DNA of 56,611 nt from Candidatus Eisenbacteria bacterium. GTDB lineage: Bacteria > Orphanbacterota > Orphanbacteria > Orphanbacterales > Orphanbacteraceae. The notes below the pieces were generated by a model. It was not told the origin of the DNA. It did not search any database and saw nothing but the letters and a program-made list of their open reading frames with translations. The position numbers and the translations under genes are program-made. The stretch spans positions 1 through 56,611 of the forward strand of contig VGIW01000010.1 in the NCBI GenBank assembly GCA_016867715.1, read 5' to 3'. Each line of letters opens with the position of its first letter. Position 1 is the first letter of the stretch. Of the stretch, positions 34,985 to 43,576 are shown piece after piece.

Positions 34985-35016
34985 CCCCGCACGAACGGGG
35001 CAAGGCGAAAGCCCCG
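34985..35016 (+). promoter_or_regulatory. Possible attenuator-like alternative hairpins in the trp leader
   Basis: CGGGG (34996-35000) can pair either with CCCCG upstream (34985-34989) or with CCCCG downstream (35012-35016). The second fold encloses a GGC-GAAA-GCC hairpin. No leader peptide rich in Trp codons is seen, and 5-bp GC stems arise easily by chance here. Confidence 0.25.
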
Positions 35017-35103
35017 GATCCTCCCGCCGCGAGCGGTTCGCGGGCGCGCGGCGCGCGCGTTCCGCGAAGAAGGCCGCCGGCCGATCCGATTCCGGGAGCA
35101 TCG

Positions 35104-36582
35104 ATGACGATTCCTTCATGGGCGAAGTTTCGGGAGCTGGCCGGCCAAGGGACCCTCGTTCCCGTCTACCGGGAGATCCTCGCCGATCTCGAAACCCCGG
35201 TCTCCGCGTTCCTCAAGCTCATGGGCGAGGGGAGCGCGTTCCTCCTCGAGAGCGTCGAGGTCTCGGAGAGGTGGGCGCGCTACTCGATCCTCGGGTTCGA
35301 TCCGGAGATCACGGTGACGGTCGCGGAGGGGACGGCGGTCGTCGCGCGCGCCGGGTCGGCTCCCCGGCGGTTCCCGGCGAAGGACCCGATCGAGCCGGTG
35401 GAGAAGGCGCTTCGCGGCGAGGTGGTCGTCCCCTGCGAGGGGCTCCCGCCTTTCTACGGGGGCGCGGTCGGTTTTCTCTCGTACGATGCGGTCCGCGCCT
35501 TCGAGACGCTCCCCGTCCGCGCGCGCGCCGACCGGCCGGTTCCGGACGCGCTCTTCCTCTTTCCGCGGACCCTTCTCGTCTTCGACAACCTCACCCACCG
35601 CGTGCAGGTCCTCACGCTCGTCCGCGCGGGGAAGGGGAGAGACGCGGAGCGCGCGTACCGAGCGGGCGCCGAGCGGATCGAGGCGGTGATCGAGAAGCTC
35701 CGGCGGCCGGTTCCGCCGCGGGAGAGCCCGCGGGGCGGCGGGCGGATCGACTACACGAGCACGCTCGACGAAAAGGCGTACTGCCGGAAGGTGCGGCGCA
35801 TCCAGAAGTGGATCCGGGAGGGGGAGATCCTGCAGGCGGTCCTCGCGCAGCGCCTCGAGACGACCCTCCGTTCGGATCCGTTCGATGTGTACCGTGCGCT
35901 CCGAACGATCAATCCATCTCCTTATATGTACTACCTCGATCTTCAGGACCTCAAGATCATCGGCTCGTCCCCCGAGGTGCTCGTCCGGGAGCGGGACGGG
36001 AAGATCGAGGTGCGGCCGATCGCGGGGACGAGGCCGCGCGGCGCCGATCCGGCGGAAGAGGAGAGAGTCGCGCGCGAGCTTCTCGCCGACGAGAAGGAGC
36101 GGGCGGAGCACGTGATGCTCGTCGATCTCGGGCGGAACGACGTCGGGCGCGTGGCGGAGTTCGGAAGCGTCGCGACCGAGGAGTTCCAGGTGCTCGAGAA
36201 GTACTCGCACGTGATGCACATCGTCTCGCACGTGAGCGGGCGGCTCCGCGAGGGGCTCACCTCCTTCGACGTTCTTCGCGCGTGCTTCCCCGCGGGGACC
36301 GTGACCGGCGCGCCGAAGATCCGCGCGATGGAGCTGATCGAGGAGAGCGAGCCGGTCCGGCGCGGGGTGTACGGCGGAGCGGTCGGCTACTTCGGATACG
36401 CGAACCATATGGACATGTGCCTCGCGATCCGGACGATCGTCGTCGAGGGGACGCGGGCGCGGATCGGCGCGGGGGCGGGCATCGTCGCCGACTCGGTCCC
36501 CGAGCGGGAGTACCGGGAGACCCTCTCGAAGGCGGACGCCCTTCGAAAGGCGATCGAAACCGCGGCGCGCGGGCTCGAATAG
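35104..36582 (+). CDS. trpE: Anthranilate synthase component I
   Basis: The start is ATG 35104, because 'FRELAGQGTLVPVYREI' matches the usual N-terminus. The 492-residue enzyme has 'LLESVEVSERWARYSILGFDP' (tryptophan feedback region with L-L-E-S), 'GGAVGFLSYDAVR', 'PSPYMYYLDL', 'IAGTRPRGADPAEEE', 'LVDLGRNDVGRV' and 'FPAGTVTGAPKIRAMELIEE'. It makes anthranilate from chorismate using ammonia from TrpG. It is the first gene of the trp operon. Confidence 0.96.
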   Translation: MTIPSWAKFRELAGQGTLVPVYREILADLETPVSAFLKLMGEGSAFLLESVEVSERWARYSILGFDPEITVTVAEGTAVVARAGSAPRRFPAKDPIEPVEKALRGEVVVPCEGLPPFYGGAVGFLSYDAVRAFETLPVRARADRPVPDALFLFPRTLLVFDNLTHRVQVLTLVRAGKGRDAERAYRAGAERIEAVIEKLRRPVPPRESPRGGGRIDYTSTLDEKAYCRKVRRIQKWIREGEILQAVLAQRLETTLRSDPFDVYRALRTINPSPYMYYLDLQDLKIIGSSPEVLVRERDGKIEVRPIAGTRPRGADPAEEERVARELLADEKERAEHVMLVDLGRNDVGRVAEFGSVATEEFQVLEKYSHVMHIVSHVSGRLREGLTSFDVLRACFPAGTVTGAPKIRAMELIEESEPVRRGVYGGAVGYFGYANHMDMCLAIRTIVVEGTRARIGAGAGIVADSVPEREYRETLSKADALRKAIETAARGLE

Positions 36583-36594
36583 GGGAGACGCGGC

Positions 36595-37161
36595 GTGATC
36601 CTCCTCATCGACAACTACGATTCCTTTACGTACAACCTCGTGCAGTACTTCGGCGAGATGGGGGAGCGGATCGAGGTCGTTCGAAACGACGCGATCGGCG
36701 TCGAGGCGATCCGCCGGAAGAAGCCCGATCACCTCGTGCTCTCCCCGGGACCCGGCGGGCCCGAGGACGCAGGGATCTCGGTCGAGGCGATCCGCCGTCT
36801 CGGAGGATCGATCCCGATCCTCGGCGTCTGCCTCGGGCACCAGTGCATCGGGGCGGCGTACGGGGCGGAGATCGGGCCGGCGAAGACGATCATGCACGGG
36901 AAGACCTCGCACATCATCCACGACGGGAAGGGGATCCTCCGCGGGATCGACAACCCGTTCGAGGCGACCCGCTACCACTCCCTCGTCGTCCGGAGAAAGA
37001 ACCTTCCCGAATGCCTGGAGGTGATCGCCTGGACGGCCGACAAGGAGATCATGGGGCTCCAGCACCGGGAGCACCTCGTGTGGGGCATCCAGTTCCATCC
37101 GGAATCCATCCTCACGGTGCGGGGAAAGAGGATCCTCCGGAACTTCCTCGACATCGCATGA
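36595..37161 (+). CDS. trpG: Anthranilate synthase component II (glutamine amidotransferase)
   Basis: The start is GTG 36595. The 188-residue class I amidotransferase has 'LLIDNYDSFTYNLVQYF', 'LSPGPGGPEDAG', catalytic Cys in 'LGVCLGHQCIG' and the His-Glu pair in 'IQFHPESILT'. It supplies ammonia to TrpE. PabA is nearly the same protein and the copy may serve folate synthesis too. Its stop overlaps trpD by 4 bp. Confidence 0.95.
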   Translation: MILLIDNYDSFTYNLVQYFGEMGERIEVVRNDAIGVEAIRRKKPDHLVLSPGPGGPEDAGISVEAIRRLGGSIPILGVCLGHQCIGAAYGAEIGPAKTIMHGKTSHIIHDGKGILRGIDNPFEATRYHSLVVRRKNLPECLEVIAWTADKEIMGLQHREHLVWGIQFHPESILTVRGKRILRNFLDIA

Positions 37162-38237
37162 AACCCGGCGCGCACGCGAACGACCCGAACCATTCTCCTC
37201 TCCGGGAGGCGATCCGCGCCCTCGTGCAAGACCGCCGCGATCTCGGCGCCGAAACGATGCGCGAGACGATGCGCGCGATCATGGAGGGCCGGGGAACCGA
37301 CGCGCAGATCGCGGCGTTTCTCGTGGGGCTCCGAATGAAGGGGGAGACGGTCGAGGAGATCCTCGGCGCCGCCGAGGCGATGCGCGCGAAGGCGCGGCGC
37401 CTGCGGACGATCCACGATCCGGTTCTCGACACGTGCGGCACCGGAGGGGACGGAGCGGGGACCTTTAATATCTCAACGATCACCGCGCTCGTCGCGGCGG
37501 GGGCGGGAGCGTGCGTCGCCAAGCACGGCAACTACTCGGTGTCGAGCCGGTGCGGAAGCGCGGATCTTCTCGAGGCGCTCGGCATCGACATCCGTCTATC
37601 CTATCCCGACGTCGAGCGCTGTCTCGACGAGGGGCGGATCGCCTTCCTCTTCGCGCCGCTCCTTCACGAGGCGATGAAGTTCGCGATCGCCCCGCGGCGC
37701 GAAATCGGCGTCCGTTCAATCTTCAACCTTCTCGGGCCGCTCACGAACCCCGCGGGCGCGAAGCGCCAGCTTCTCGGCGTGTACGGACCGGCGCTCACCG
37801 AGCCGATCGCGACGGTGCTCGCGCGTCTCGGGGCGGAGCGCGCGTGGGTCGTGTACAGCGAGGAGGGGACGGACGAGATCACGCTCGGGGGGCGAACGTT
37901 CGTCTCCGAGGTGGAAGGGGGGCGCGTGCGGAACCTCACGCTCTCCGCGCGGGACTTCGGGCTCGCCTCCGTTCCGGTCGATGCGATCCGCGGCGGGCCG
38001 CCGGAGACGAACGCGTCGATCGCCCTCTCGGTCCTCGCCGGGGAGCCGGGTCCGGCTCGCGAGACGATCCTCGCGAACACGGCGGCCGCGCTCCTCGTCT
38101 CCGGGACGGCCGGGACGCTCGCCGAGGGGATCGATCGGGCGATCGAGTCGATCGATTCGGGGGCGGCGCGCGGGCGGCTCGAGTTCCTTCGCTCGCGGGG
38201 CCGGGGCCCCGAACGGCTCCTCCCCGAAGGCTCGTAG
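37158..38237 (+). CDS. trpD: Anthranilate phosphoribosyltransferase
   Basis: The start is ATG 37158. The very long open frame upstream is not coding in this register. The 359-residue enzyme has 'DTCGTGGDGAGTFNIST' for PRPP, 'AKHGNYSVSSRCGSADLLEALGI' and 'RSIFNLLGPLTNP'. The usual K-H-G-N-R reads K-H-G-N-Y here, a variant I associate with Bacteroidetes-type enzymes. It adds phosphoribose to anthranilate. Confidence 0.95.
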   Translation: MKPGAHANDPNHSPLREAIRALVQDRRDLGAETMRETMRAIMEGRGTDAQIAAFLVGLRMKGETVEEILGAAEAMRAKARRLRTIHDPVLDTCGTGGDGAGTFNISTITALVAAGAGACVAKHGNYSVSSRCGSADLLEALGIDIRLSYPDVERCLDEGRIAFLFAPLLHEAMKFAIAPRREIGVRSIFNLLGPLTNPAGAKRQLLGVYGPALTEPIATVLARLGAERAWVVYSEEGTDEITLGGRTFVSEVEGGRVRNLTLSARDFGLASVPVDAIRGGPPETNASIALSVLAGEPGPARETILANTAAALLVSGTAGTLAEGIDRAIESIDSGAARGRLEFLRSRGRGPERLLPEGS

Positions 38238-38240
38238 AAC

Positions 38241-39029
38241 GTGATCCTCGATACGATTCTCCGCCACAAGAGGGACGAGGTCTCGGAGAGGAAGAAGGCC
38301 CGGTCGTTCGCGTCGCTCCGGCGCGAGGCGGAAGAACGAACGGACGTTCGGCCGTTTCGAGAAGCGCTTCGGAGGGAACACCTCGCGCTCCTCGCCGAGA
38401 TCAAGAAAGCGTCCCCGTCGGCGGGGGTGATCCGGGGGGTGGTTCACCCGGCGGAGATCGCGGCGGCGTACGAGGCGAACGGCGCGTCGGCGGTCTCGGT
38501 CGTGACCGACGCGCGCTTCTTCCAGGGATCGCTCGAGGCGCTTCGGGAGGCGCGCGCGGCGGTTCGGCTCCCCGTTCTCTGCAAGGAGTTCATCGTCGAT
38601 CCGTACCAGATCGCCGAGGCGTCGGTCCACGGCGCGGACGCGTTTCTTCTTCTCGCGGGGCCGCTTCTGCGGGCGGAGCTCGCGGACCTTCTCGCCTTCG
38701 GGCGCGCGCTCGGCCTCGAGGCGCTCGTCGAGGTGCATTGCGGGAAGGACCTCGACGAGGCGCTCGCCGCGGGGGCGGAGACGATCGGCGTGAACAACCG
38801 GGACCTCGCGACCTTCCGCGTCGACCTTGGCGTCTCGCTCGCGCTCGCGCCCGCGATCCCGCCCGATGCGGTTCGCGTGAGCGAGAGCGGGATCCGGGGT
38901 CCGGAGGAAGCGCGGCTCCTCCGCGCGGCGGGGTTCGACGCGATCCTCGTGGGGGAACACCTGATGCGCGCCCCCTCGCCGGGGGATGCGGTCCGCCGCC
39001 TTCTGGAGGGGACCGAGTGGGGCTCGTGA
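38241..39029 (+). CDS. trpC: Indole-3-glycerol phosphate synthase
   Basis: The start is GTG 38241. The 262-residue TIM barrel has '[15 protein letters not shown]' (catalytic Lys), '[12 protein letters not shown]', '[15 protein letters not shown]', '[12 protein letters not shown]', '[11 protein letters not shown]' and '[11 protein letters not shown]'. It closes the indole ring. The stop overlaps the start region of trpF. Confidence 0.96.
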   Translation: MILDTILRHKRDEVSERKKARSFASLRREAEERTDVRPFREALRREHLALLAEIKKASPSAGVIRGVVHPAEIAAAYEANGASAVSVVTDARFFQGSLEALREARAAVRLPVLCKEFIVDPYQIAEASVHGADAFLLLAGPLLRAELADLLAFGRALGLEALVEVHCGKDLDEALAAGAETIGVNNRDLATFRVDLGVSLALAPAIPPDAVRVSESGIRGPEEARLLRAAGFDAILVGEHLMRAPSPGDAVRRLLEGTEWGS

Positions 39030-39643
39030 AGATCTGCGGGCTCGCCCGCGAGGCGGATGTGGAGGCGGCCGCGGAGGCGGGGGCCGATCTCGCCGGGTTC
39101 GTCTTCGCTCCCAGCCCGAGGCGCCTGAGCGCGCGCCGAGCTTCGGTCCTTCGCGCGCGTCTCGAGGGGACGCCGGTCCGCGCGGTCGGGGTCTTCGTCG
39201 GCGGGACGCCGGAAGAGATCCGGCGGATCGCGGAGGAGGCCCGGCTCGATCTTGTTCAGCTCCAGTCGGAAGGACCGGAGGACGCGAGGGCGATCGGCCT
39301 CCCGGTGATCCGCGCGCTTCGGGTCAATGGGGACCGCTTGGTCGGCCGCGCGAACGACCCGTCCGCGGCGTGGTATCTTCTCGACGCGTTCGATCCGGAG
39401 AGAGGGGGCGGGACCGGGCGGGCGTTCGACTGGGAAGCGGCGCGCTCGCTCGCTCTTCCGCGCCCCTTCCTGCTCGCTGGGGGGCTCCGCCCGGAGAACG
39501 TCGGCGAGGCGATCGCGATCCTCCGTCCGGACGGCGTGGACGTCTCGAGCGGCGTGGAGGAGGCTCCCGGGCGGAAGAGCCGCGAGCAGATCCGGCGGTT
39601 CGTCCGCGCGGCGCGCGACGCGTGGGAGAAGATGGGAACATGA
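39017..39643 (+). CDS. trpF: Phosphoribosylanthranilate isomerase
   Basis: The N-terminus is [21 protein letters not shown] 39017 is chosen because GGAGGGG lies 6 bp upstream; GTG 39026, which overlaps the trpC stop as GTGA, is an alternative. The barrel has the catalytic Cys in 'KICGL', '[17 protein letters not shown]', 'LVQLQSEGP' (usually L-x-Q-L-H-G) and '[16 protein letters not shown]', 'GVDVSSGVE'. It isomerises phosphoribosyl anthranilate in tryptophan synthesis. It overlaps trpB by 4 bp. Confidence 0.93.
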   Translation: MGLVKICGLAREADVEAAAEAGADLAGFVFAPSPRRLSARRASVLRARLEGTPVRAVGVFVGGTPEEIRRIAEEARLDLVQLQSEGPEDARAIGLPVIRALRVNGDRLVGRANDPSAAWYLLDAFDPERGGGTGRAFDWEAARSLALPRPFLLAGGLRPENVGEAIAILRPDGVDVSSGVEEAPGRKSREQIRRFVRAARDAWEKMGT

Positions 39644-40869
39644 CCAAGCGAGTGCCCGATCGGCGGGGATATTTTGGGGCGTACGGCGGGCGCTTCGTGC
39701 CGGAGACGGTGATGCCGGCCCTTCTCGATCTCGAGAAGGCGTACGCGGCGTGCCGGAGGGATCGCTCCTTCCGCCGCCGGCTCTCGGATCTCCTCCGCGC
39801 GCACTGCGGAAGGCCGACGCCGCTCTCCTTCGCCGCGCGTCTCTCCGCCGCCCTCGGCGGCCCGAAGATTTATTTGAAACGTGAAGATCTTTGCCACACG
39901 GGGGCGCACAAGATCAACAACGCGCTCGGGCAGGCGCTCCTCGCCCGCTCGATGGGGAAGAAACGGATCGTCGCCGAGACGGGGGCGGGGCAGCACGGGG
40001 TGGCGACGGCGGCCGCGGCGGCGCTCCTCGGGATGGAGTGCACGATCTACATGGGGACCGAGGACATGCGGCGGCAGGCCCCGAACGTCGCGCGGATTCG
40101 GCTCCTCGGCGCGGAGGTCGCGCCGGTCGACGCGGGATCGCGCACCCTGAAGGATGCGATCAACGAGGCGATGCGGGACTGGGTCACGAACGTGCGAACG
40201 ACCCACTACCTCCTCGGATCGGTTCTCGGCCCGCACCCGTACCCGCTCCTCGTGAGGGACTTTCAGACGGTGATCGGCCGGGAGGCGCGCCGGCAGATCC
40301 TTCGAAGCGAGGGGCGCCTTCCCGACCTCCTCGTCGCGTGCGTCGGGGGAGGGTCGAACGCGATCGGCCTCTTTCATCCGTTTCTTCGGGACGAGCGGGT
40401 GGCGATGGTCGGGGTCGAGGCGGGAGGGAGGGGAGGGGCGCTCGGCGCGCACGCGGCCCGGTTCTTCGGCGGATCGGAAGGGGTCCTGCACGGCACGCGG
40501 AGCTTCCTGCTTCACGATCGCCACGGGCAGATCGCCCCGACTCACTCGATCTCCGCCGGCCTCGACTACCCCTCGATCGGACCGGAGCACAGCTTCCTCC
40601 GCGCCGAGGGGCGGGTTCGCTACGCGCGGGTCGGGGACCGGGCGGCGCTCGATGCCTTCCACCTTCTCGCGCGGACCGAGGGGATCCTCCCCGCCCTCGA
40701 ATCGGCCCACGCGCTCGCCTACCTGGCGGAGCAGGCGCGCGCCCTCTCGAAGAAGACCCTCGTTCTCGTGAACCTCTCCGGCCGGGGGGACAAGGACCTG
40801 GAGACGGTCCGGAAGAGCCTCGGCAAGAAGGTTTCGGGATCGAAGGGGAAGCCCCCTCGTTCCCGCTGA
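39640..40869 (+). CDS. trpB: Tryptophan synthase beta chain
   Basis: The 409-residue PLP enzyme has '[17 protein letters not shown]', '[20 protein letters not shown]' (Schiff-base Lys), '[12 protein letters not shown]', '[13 protein letters not shown]' and '[13 protein letters not shown]'. It joins indole with serine. Its partner gene trpA does not follow; the next gene is an unrelated secreted protein behind its own promoter. Confidence 0.96.
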   Translation: MTKRVPDRRGYFGAYGGRFVPETVMPALLDLEKAYAACRRDRSFRRRLSDLLRAHCGRPTPLSFAARLSAALGGPKIYLKREDLCHTGAHKINNALGQALLARSMGKKRIVAETGAGQHGVATAAAAALLGMECTIYMGTEDMRRQAPNVARIRLLGAEVAPVDAGSRTLKDAINEAMRDWVTNVRTTHYLLGSVLGPHPYPLLVRDFQTVIGREARRQILRSEGRLPDLLVACVGGGSNAIGLFHPFLRDERVAMVGVEAGGRGGALGAHAARFFGGSEGVLHGTRSFLLHDRHGQIAPTHSISAGLDYPSIGPEHSFLRAEGRVRYARVGDRAALDAFHLLARTEGILPALESAHALAYLAEQARALSKKTLVLVNLSGRGDKDLETVRKSLGKKVSGSKGKPPRSR

Positions 40870-40908
40870 TCTCTCCGACCATTCGAACGGGATTTCATCC
40901 TTCAGGAC

Positions 40909-40937
40909 TTGACAGTTGGCCCAAGAGAGGCTTTACT
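40909..40937 (+). promoter_or_regulatory. Promoter of the secreted phosphodiesterase gene
   Basis: TTGACA (40909-40914), a 17-bp spacer and TTTACT (40932-40937) lie about 100 bp before the start codon. It marks the end of the trp operon. Confidence 0.65.
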
Positions 40938-41038
40938 GAGGGCAAGCCGGATCGGTTGTTTCCCTTTTCGGAATCGGGTCCCCGCCGGATCGGCGGGTGT
41001 TCGCGGGTTCGTCCGTGATCGTCGAGGGAGGGCTCGCC

Positions 41039-42397
41039 GTGAGCCGTCCGGGCGCCCGGATGCCGTTCCCCCCCGCGTGTTCCTCGATCGCCGCCGCGCT
41101 TCTGGCGTGCGGTCTCCTCGCCTCGCCCTGGCTTTCCCCCTCGGTGCGCGCCGAAGGCCTTCGCGCGGTCGTCGTCACGATCGACGGAATCCGCGAGTCG
41201 GAGTTCCTCGCGTGGGGGGAGCGGCTCGCCGACTGGGCGTGCTCGTACGGGGCGTACGTTCCGGATGTGGTGAACGAGACGCGGGGGATCACCGATCCGA
41301 ACCACGCGATCCTCTGGGGATCAGGCGATCCCGGGCAGTGCCTCAACATGGAAGGACATCCCGCCGAGCCGATGCACTTCGAGCTTCTCCGGAAGGAACG
41401 AGGGCTTTCGGAGTGCGTGGTTGCGTTCGCGACGGGGAAGGAGCATCTCGTCGCGACGAACGCGTTCTCGGCCCATCCGGAATACGGAAGGCTCTACCGC
41501 GCGCACACCTGTCTCGTGAGGTCTCCGGCCCCTTCCTGCATGGGGGTCGGCGCGCTCTACGAAGGGCCGGACTCGCTCATCGTTCGGGCGGCGCTCGACC
41601 ACCTGCAGAACCACAACGTCGTCTGGATGGGGGTGAACCTGAGCGAGTACGACTTCTTGGCGCATGCGGTCGGCTTGACCTGTTGCGAGAACGATACGGT
41701 CTGCTACTGGGCGCGCCTGGAGGAGGTCTACCGCACCGCCGAGGGCCTCGTCGTCGACGAGATCTGGCCCTTCCTCGAATCCCATCCGCTCTACGCGGGC
41801 CGCACGCTCCTCGTCGTGGCGACCGACCATGGACGCCATCTGGATGATGTGCGAACCGGCTTCGTGGATCACGGCCACGGGTGGCTTCCGGACCACTCGG
41901 GCTGCCAACTGAACTGCGCCGGGTGCCGGGAGATCTGGGCGGTGTTCGTGGGGCCTGGAATCCGCGCGGGGACGGTCGCGTTCGGCACGTACAGGCTCGA
42001 GGACGTCGCGGCGACCGTCCGCCACTTGATGGGATTTCAGAACCCGTTCGAGAGAGGCTTTCCGATCGAGGAGATCTTGGAGGATCTGTCGACGGGTCTC
42101 GAGGGTCCGCGGAGGGCCGAGGGGGCGAGGCCCGAGGCGGGCGGGCCGAACCCGTTCCGAGGGTCTACGCGGGTCTCCTTCCGTCTCCCCGGCCCATTCC
42201 CTGTGGAGGCGCGGGTTCACGACCTCGCGGGGAGGGAGGTCCTTCGGGTCGATCTCGGGCGCCTCGACGCGGGACCGAACGAGTTCGTCTGGGACGGAAG
42301 GGACGCGCGGGGAGATCGGGCCGCCCCCGGGGTGTATTTCTGCGTGTTCCGATCGGACGGAGGAACGGAGCGGAAGAAGGTCGTGCTCCTTCGATGA
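41039..42397 (+). CDS. Secreted alkaline-phosphatase/phosphodiesterase-like protein with FlgD-like C-terminal domain
   Basis: The start is GTG 41039 with GAGGGAGGG upstream, and the product of 452 residues opens with a signal peptide ending near 'SVRAEG'. The catalytic region resembles the alkaline phosphatase superfamily: 'AVVVTIDGIRESEF' (metal-binding Asp), 'ITDPNHAILWGSGDP' where the nucleophile Thr/Ser would lie, 'VNLSEYDFLAHAVG' (D-x-x-x-H) and 'LVVATDHGRHLDD' (D-H-G). Several cysteines suggest disulphides. Residues about 375-452 form a FlgD-like Ig fold ('NPFRGSTRVSFRLPGP', 'DGRDARGDRAAPGVYFCVF'), a common C-terminal sorting module of FCB-group exported proteins. Substrate unknown; nucleotide or phospholipid esters are possible. 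Confidence 0.8.
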   Translation: MSRPGARMPFPPACSSIAAALLACGLLASPWLSPSVRAEGLRAVVVTIDGIRESEFLAWGERLADWACSYGAYVPDVVNETRGITDPNHAILWGSGDPGQCLNMEGHPAEPMHFELLRKERGLSECVVAFATGKEHLVATNAFSAHPEYGRLYRAHTCLVRSPAPSCMGVGALYEGPDSLIVRAALDHLQNHNVVWMGVNLSEYDFLAHAVGLTCCENDTVCYWARLEEVYRTAEGLVVDEIWPFLESHPLYAGRTLLVVATDHGRHLDDVRTGFVDHGHGWLPDHSGCQLNCAGCREIWAVFVGPGIRAGTVAFGTYRLEDVAATVRHLMGFQNPFERGFPIEEILEDLSTGLEGPRRAEGARPEAGGPNPFRGSTRVSFRLPGPFPVEARVHDLAGREVLRVDLGRLDAGPNEFVWDGRDARGDRAAPGVYFCVFRSDGGTERKKVVLLR

Positions 42398-42468
42398 GCC
42401 GCAACTATTCAGATGTCGATCGATGTGGTTTCGATAAACAAGAGACGAGAAAAGCATCTATCGATCGA

Positions 42469-42498
42469 ATCAATCGATACGTTTGACTGTCGATTGAT
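42469..42498. repeat. Inverted repeat in an AT-richer CGAT-repeat patch
   Basis: ATCAATCGA (42469-42477) and TCGATTGAT (42490-42498) form a perfect 9-bp inverted repeat. The surrounding 42410-42510 patch is full of ATCGAT-like words and is poorer in GC than the flanks. Confidence 0.55.
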
Positions 42499-42556
42499 TG
42501 ATATCGAGTCGATCGCGGGTTCTCGGCTCGAGCCGAGGAGAGACCCGAACCGCGAA

Positions 42557-42583
42557 GGGGATCTTCCGGCACGGAAGATCCCC
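42557..42583 (-). terminator. Hairpin downstream of tRNA-Arg
   Basis: A perfect 12-bp stem, GGGGATCTTCCG / CGGAAGATCCCC, with a 3-nt loop lies just past the 3' end of the minus-strand tRNA. It has no clear T-tract on either strand but is well placed to end that transcript. Confidence 0.55.
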
Positions 42584-42591
42584 GAGAGGCC

Positions 42592-42664
42592 TACGCCCGA
42601 GAGGATTCGAACCTCCGACACCTGGCTCCGGAGGCCAGTGCTCTATCCACTGAGCTACGGGCGC
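42592..42664 (-). tRNA. tRNA-Arg (CCG)
   Basis: On the minus strand the acceptor stem is GCGCCCG/CGGGCGT (first pair G-U), the D arm is GCTC...GAGC, and the anticodon stem CTGGC/GCCAG encloses CTCCGGA, giving anticodon CCG. The T arm is CGGAG-GTTCGAAT-CCTCT-like. The 3' CCA is not encoded, unlike tRNA-Val in this window. Confidence 0.95.
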
Positions 42665-42942
42665 ATGTCGAGAAAAGAAGCCGGCGTTCGCCGCGCGGCG
42701 CAGGGTGCATTGTAGCCCAGCCGCTCTCTCCGTCCAACCGAAATGTCTGGGCGCGCGGGGCGAGGCGGGCTTCGTTGGGAGGGGATGCGGCTTCTCGCCT
42801 CTCGCGCCCCGCCGGGAACCGGCGCGGGAGAGGTTGCACCCGGCAAAAAGGGCGAACACGGGCGGGAATCGGAGTGCCGAATCTGGGTAATCCGTTGCGA
42901 GACAATCGGTTCGATGCGGACGCGATCCCCGCGAGAAAAGAG

Positions 42943-42971
42943 TTGACAGGGAGGATTGGGGATCCTACAAT
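42943..42971 (+). promoter_or_regulatory. Near-consensus promoter
   Basis: TTGACA (42943-42948), exactly 17 bp and TACAAT (42966-42971) make the strongest promoter in the window. The nearest confident gene downstream starts 600 bp away. Confidence 0.8.
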
Positions 42972-42977
42972 GCCGCT

Positions 42978-43300
42978 CCACCCTTTGCGCGACCGGGAGA
43001 AACCGGCCGGGAACCGGCCTTCGCGCCCCGGTGTGGATCGGTCGCGAGGATGGCGAGCGTGCGCGAGGCGGCGACCTGGCGCGGCGGCCGGCGTCGCGGC
43101 GGAGGGAGCGCGGCCGAGCGGCCGCGCGGTCCGGGCTTCGGCGGGTCGGCGGAAGCCCGGGGGGCGTGCGGGGAGTTCACGGCTCACCCCCTGCTCCCCG
43201 GGAGCCGGCCCGGCGCGGGCGAACGGCGCCGGCGAACACGGATACGATCGAACAGGCCGCTTTCTCGTTCGGAGTCTGTGAATGGAGGTGGACGTCCGCA
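42978..43300 (+). ncRNA. Candidate structured RNA or long 5' leader
   Basis: Downstream of the promoter are perfect stems in series: GCGCGGCC/GGCCGCGC (43108-43127, loop GAGC), CCGGGCTTC/GAAGCCCGG (43131-43160), CGGGGAG/CTCCCCG (43169-43200) and CCGGCGC/GCGCCGG (43210-43232). It lacks RNase P, tmRNA, 6S and SRP signatures. The ends are uncertain. In sequence this rich in GC some stems are expected by chance, so it may simply be the leader of the pilM operon. Confidence 0.35.
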
Positions 43301-43576
43301 TTTCCACTCTCCCTTGGGCTCACGGCGAATAGGCGGCCTTCTTCTTTTGGGGTGAAGGATCGGGCGGGAAGGCCCGCCGCGCGCTCGCTCGCGTGGACGG
43401 CGTCCGGCGGGACCGGCGCCGTCCTCTCGCTTTCTCTTCAAGGAACGCGCGAGGCCGAAACGGCGCGCCCGGCGAGCGCCTCCGGGAAGAAGATCGGGGC
43501 CTCGCCCTCGATCCCGCGGTTGTCCCTCCCGCGCGTCGGGCAGTACCCTCGTCACCGGAAGAAGGGAGCGAGCGCC

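Larger units (their letters stand above)
42665..43576. other. 912-bp gap with a strong promoter and a highly structured leader
   Basis: No convincing gene is seen on either strand. The left half (42665-42940) is unremarkable. From 42943 a near-consensus promoter is followed by about 600 nt containing several perfect hairpins, leading to the pilM-like gene at 43577. Confidence 0.6.

Noticed and set aside
33870-38237. A 1455-residue protein ending in TrpD
   Set aside because: Only the part from 37158 is TrpD. The upstream part is a different-frame reading of recN, trpE and trpG.
42978-43576. RNase P RNA, tmRNA, 6S or SRP RNA
   Set aside because: None of the conserved core words of these RNAs is present, so only a generic structured-RNA call is made.
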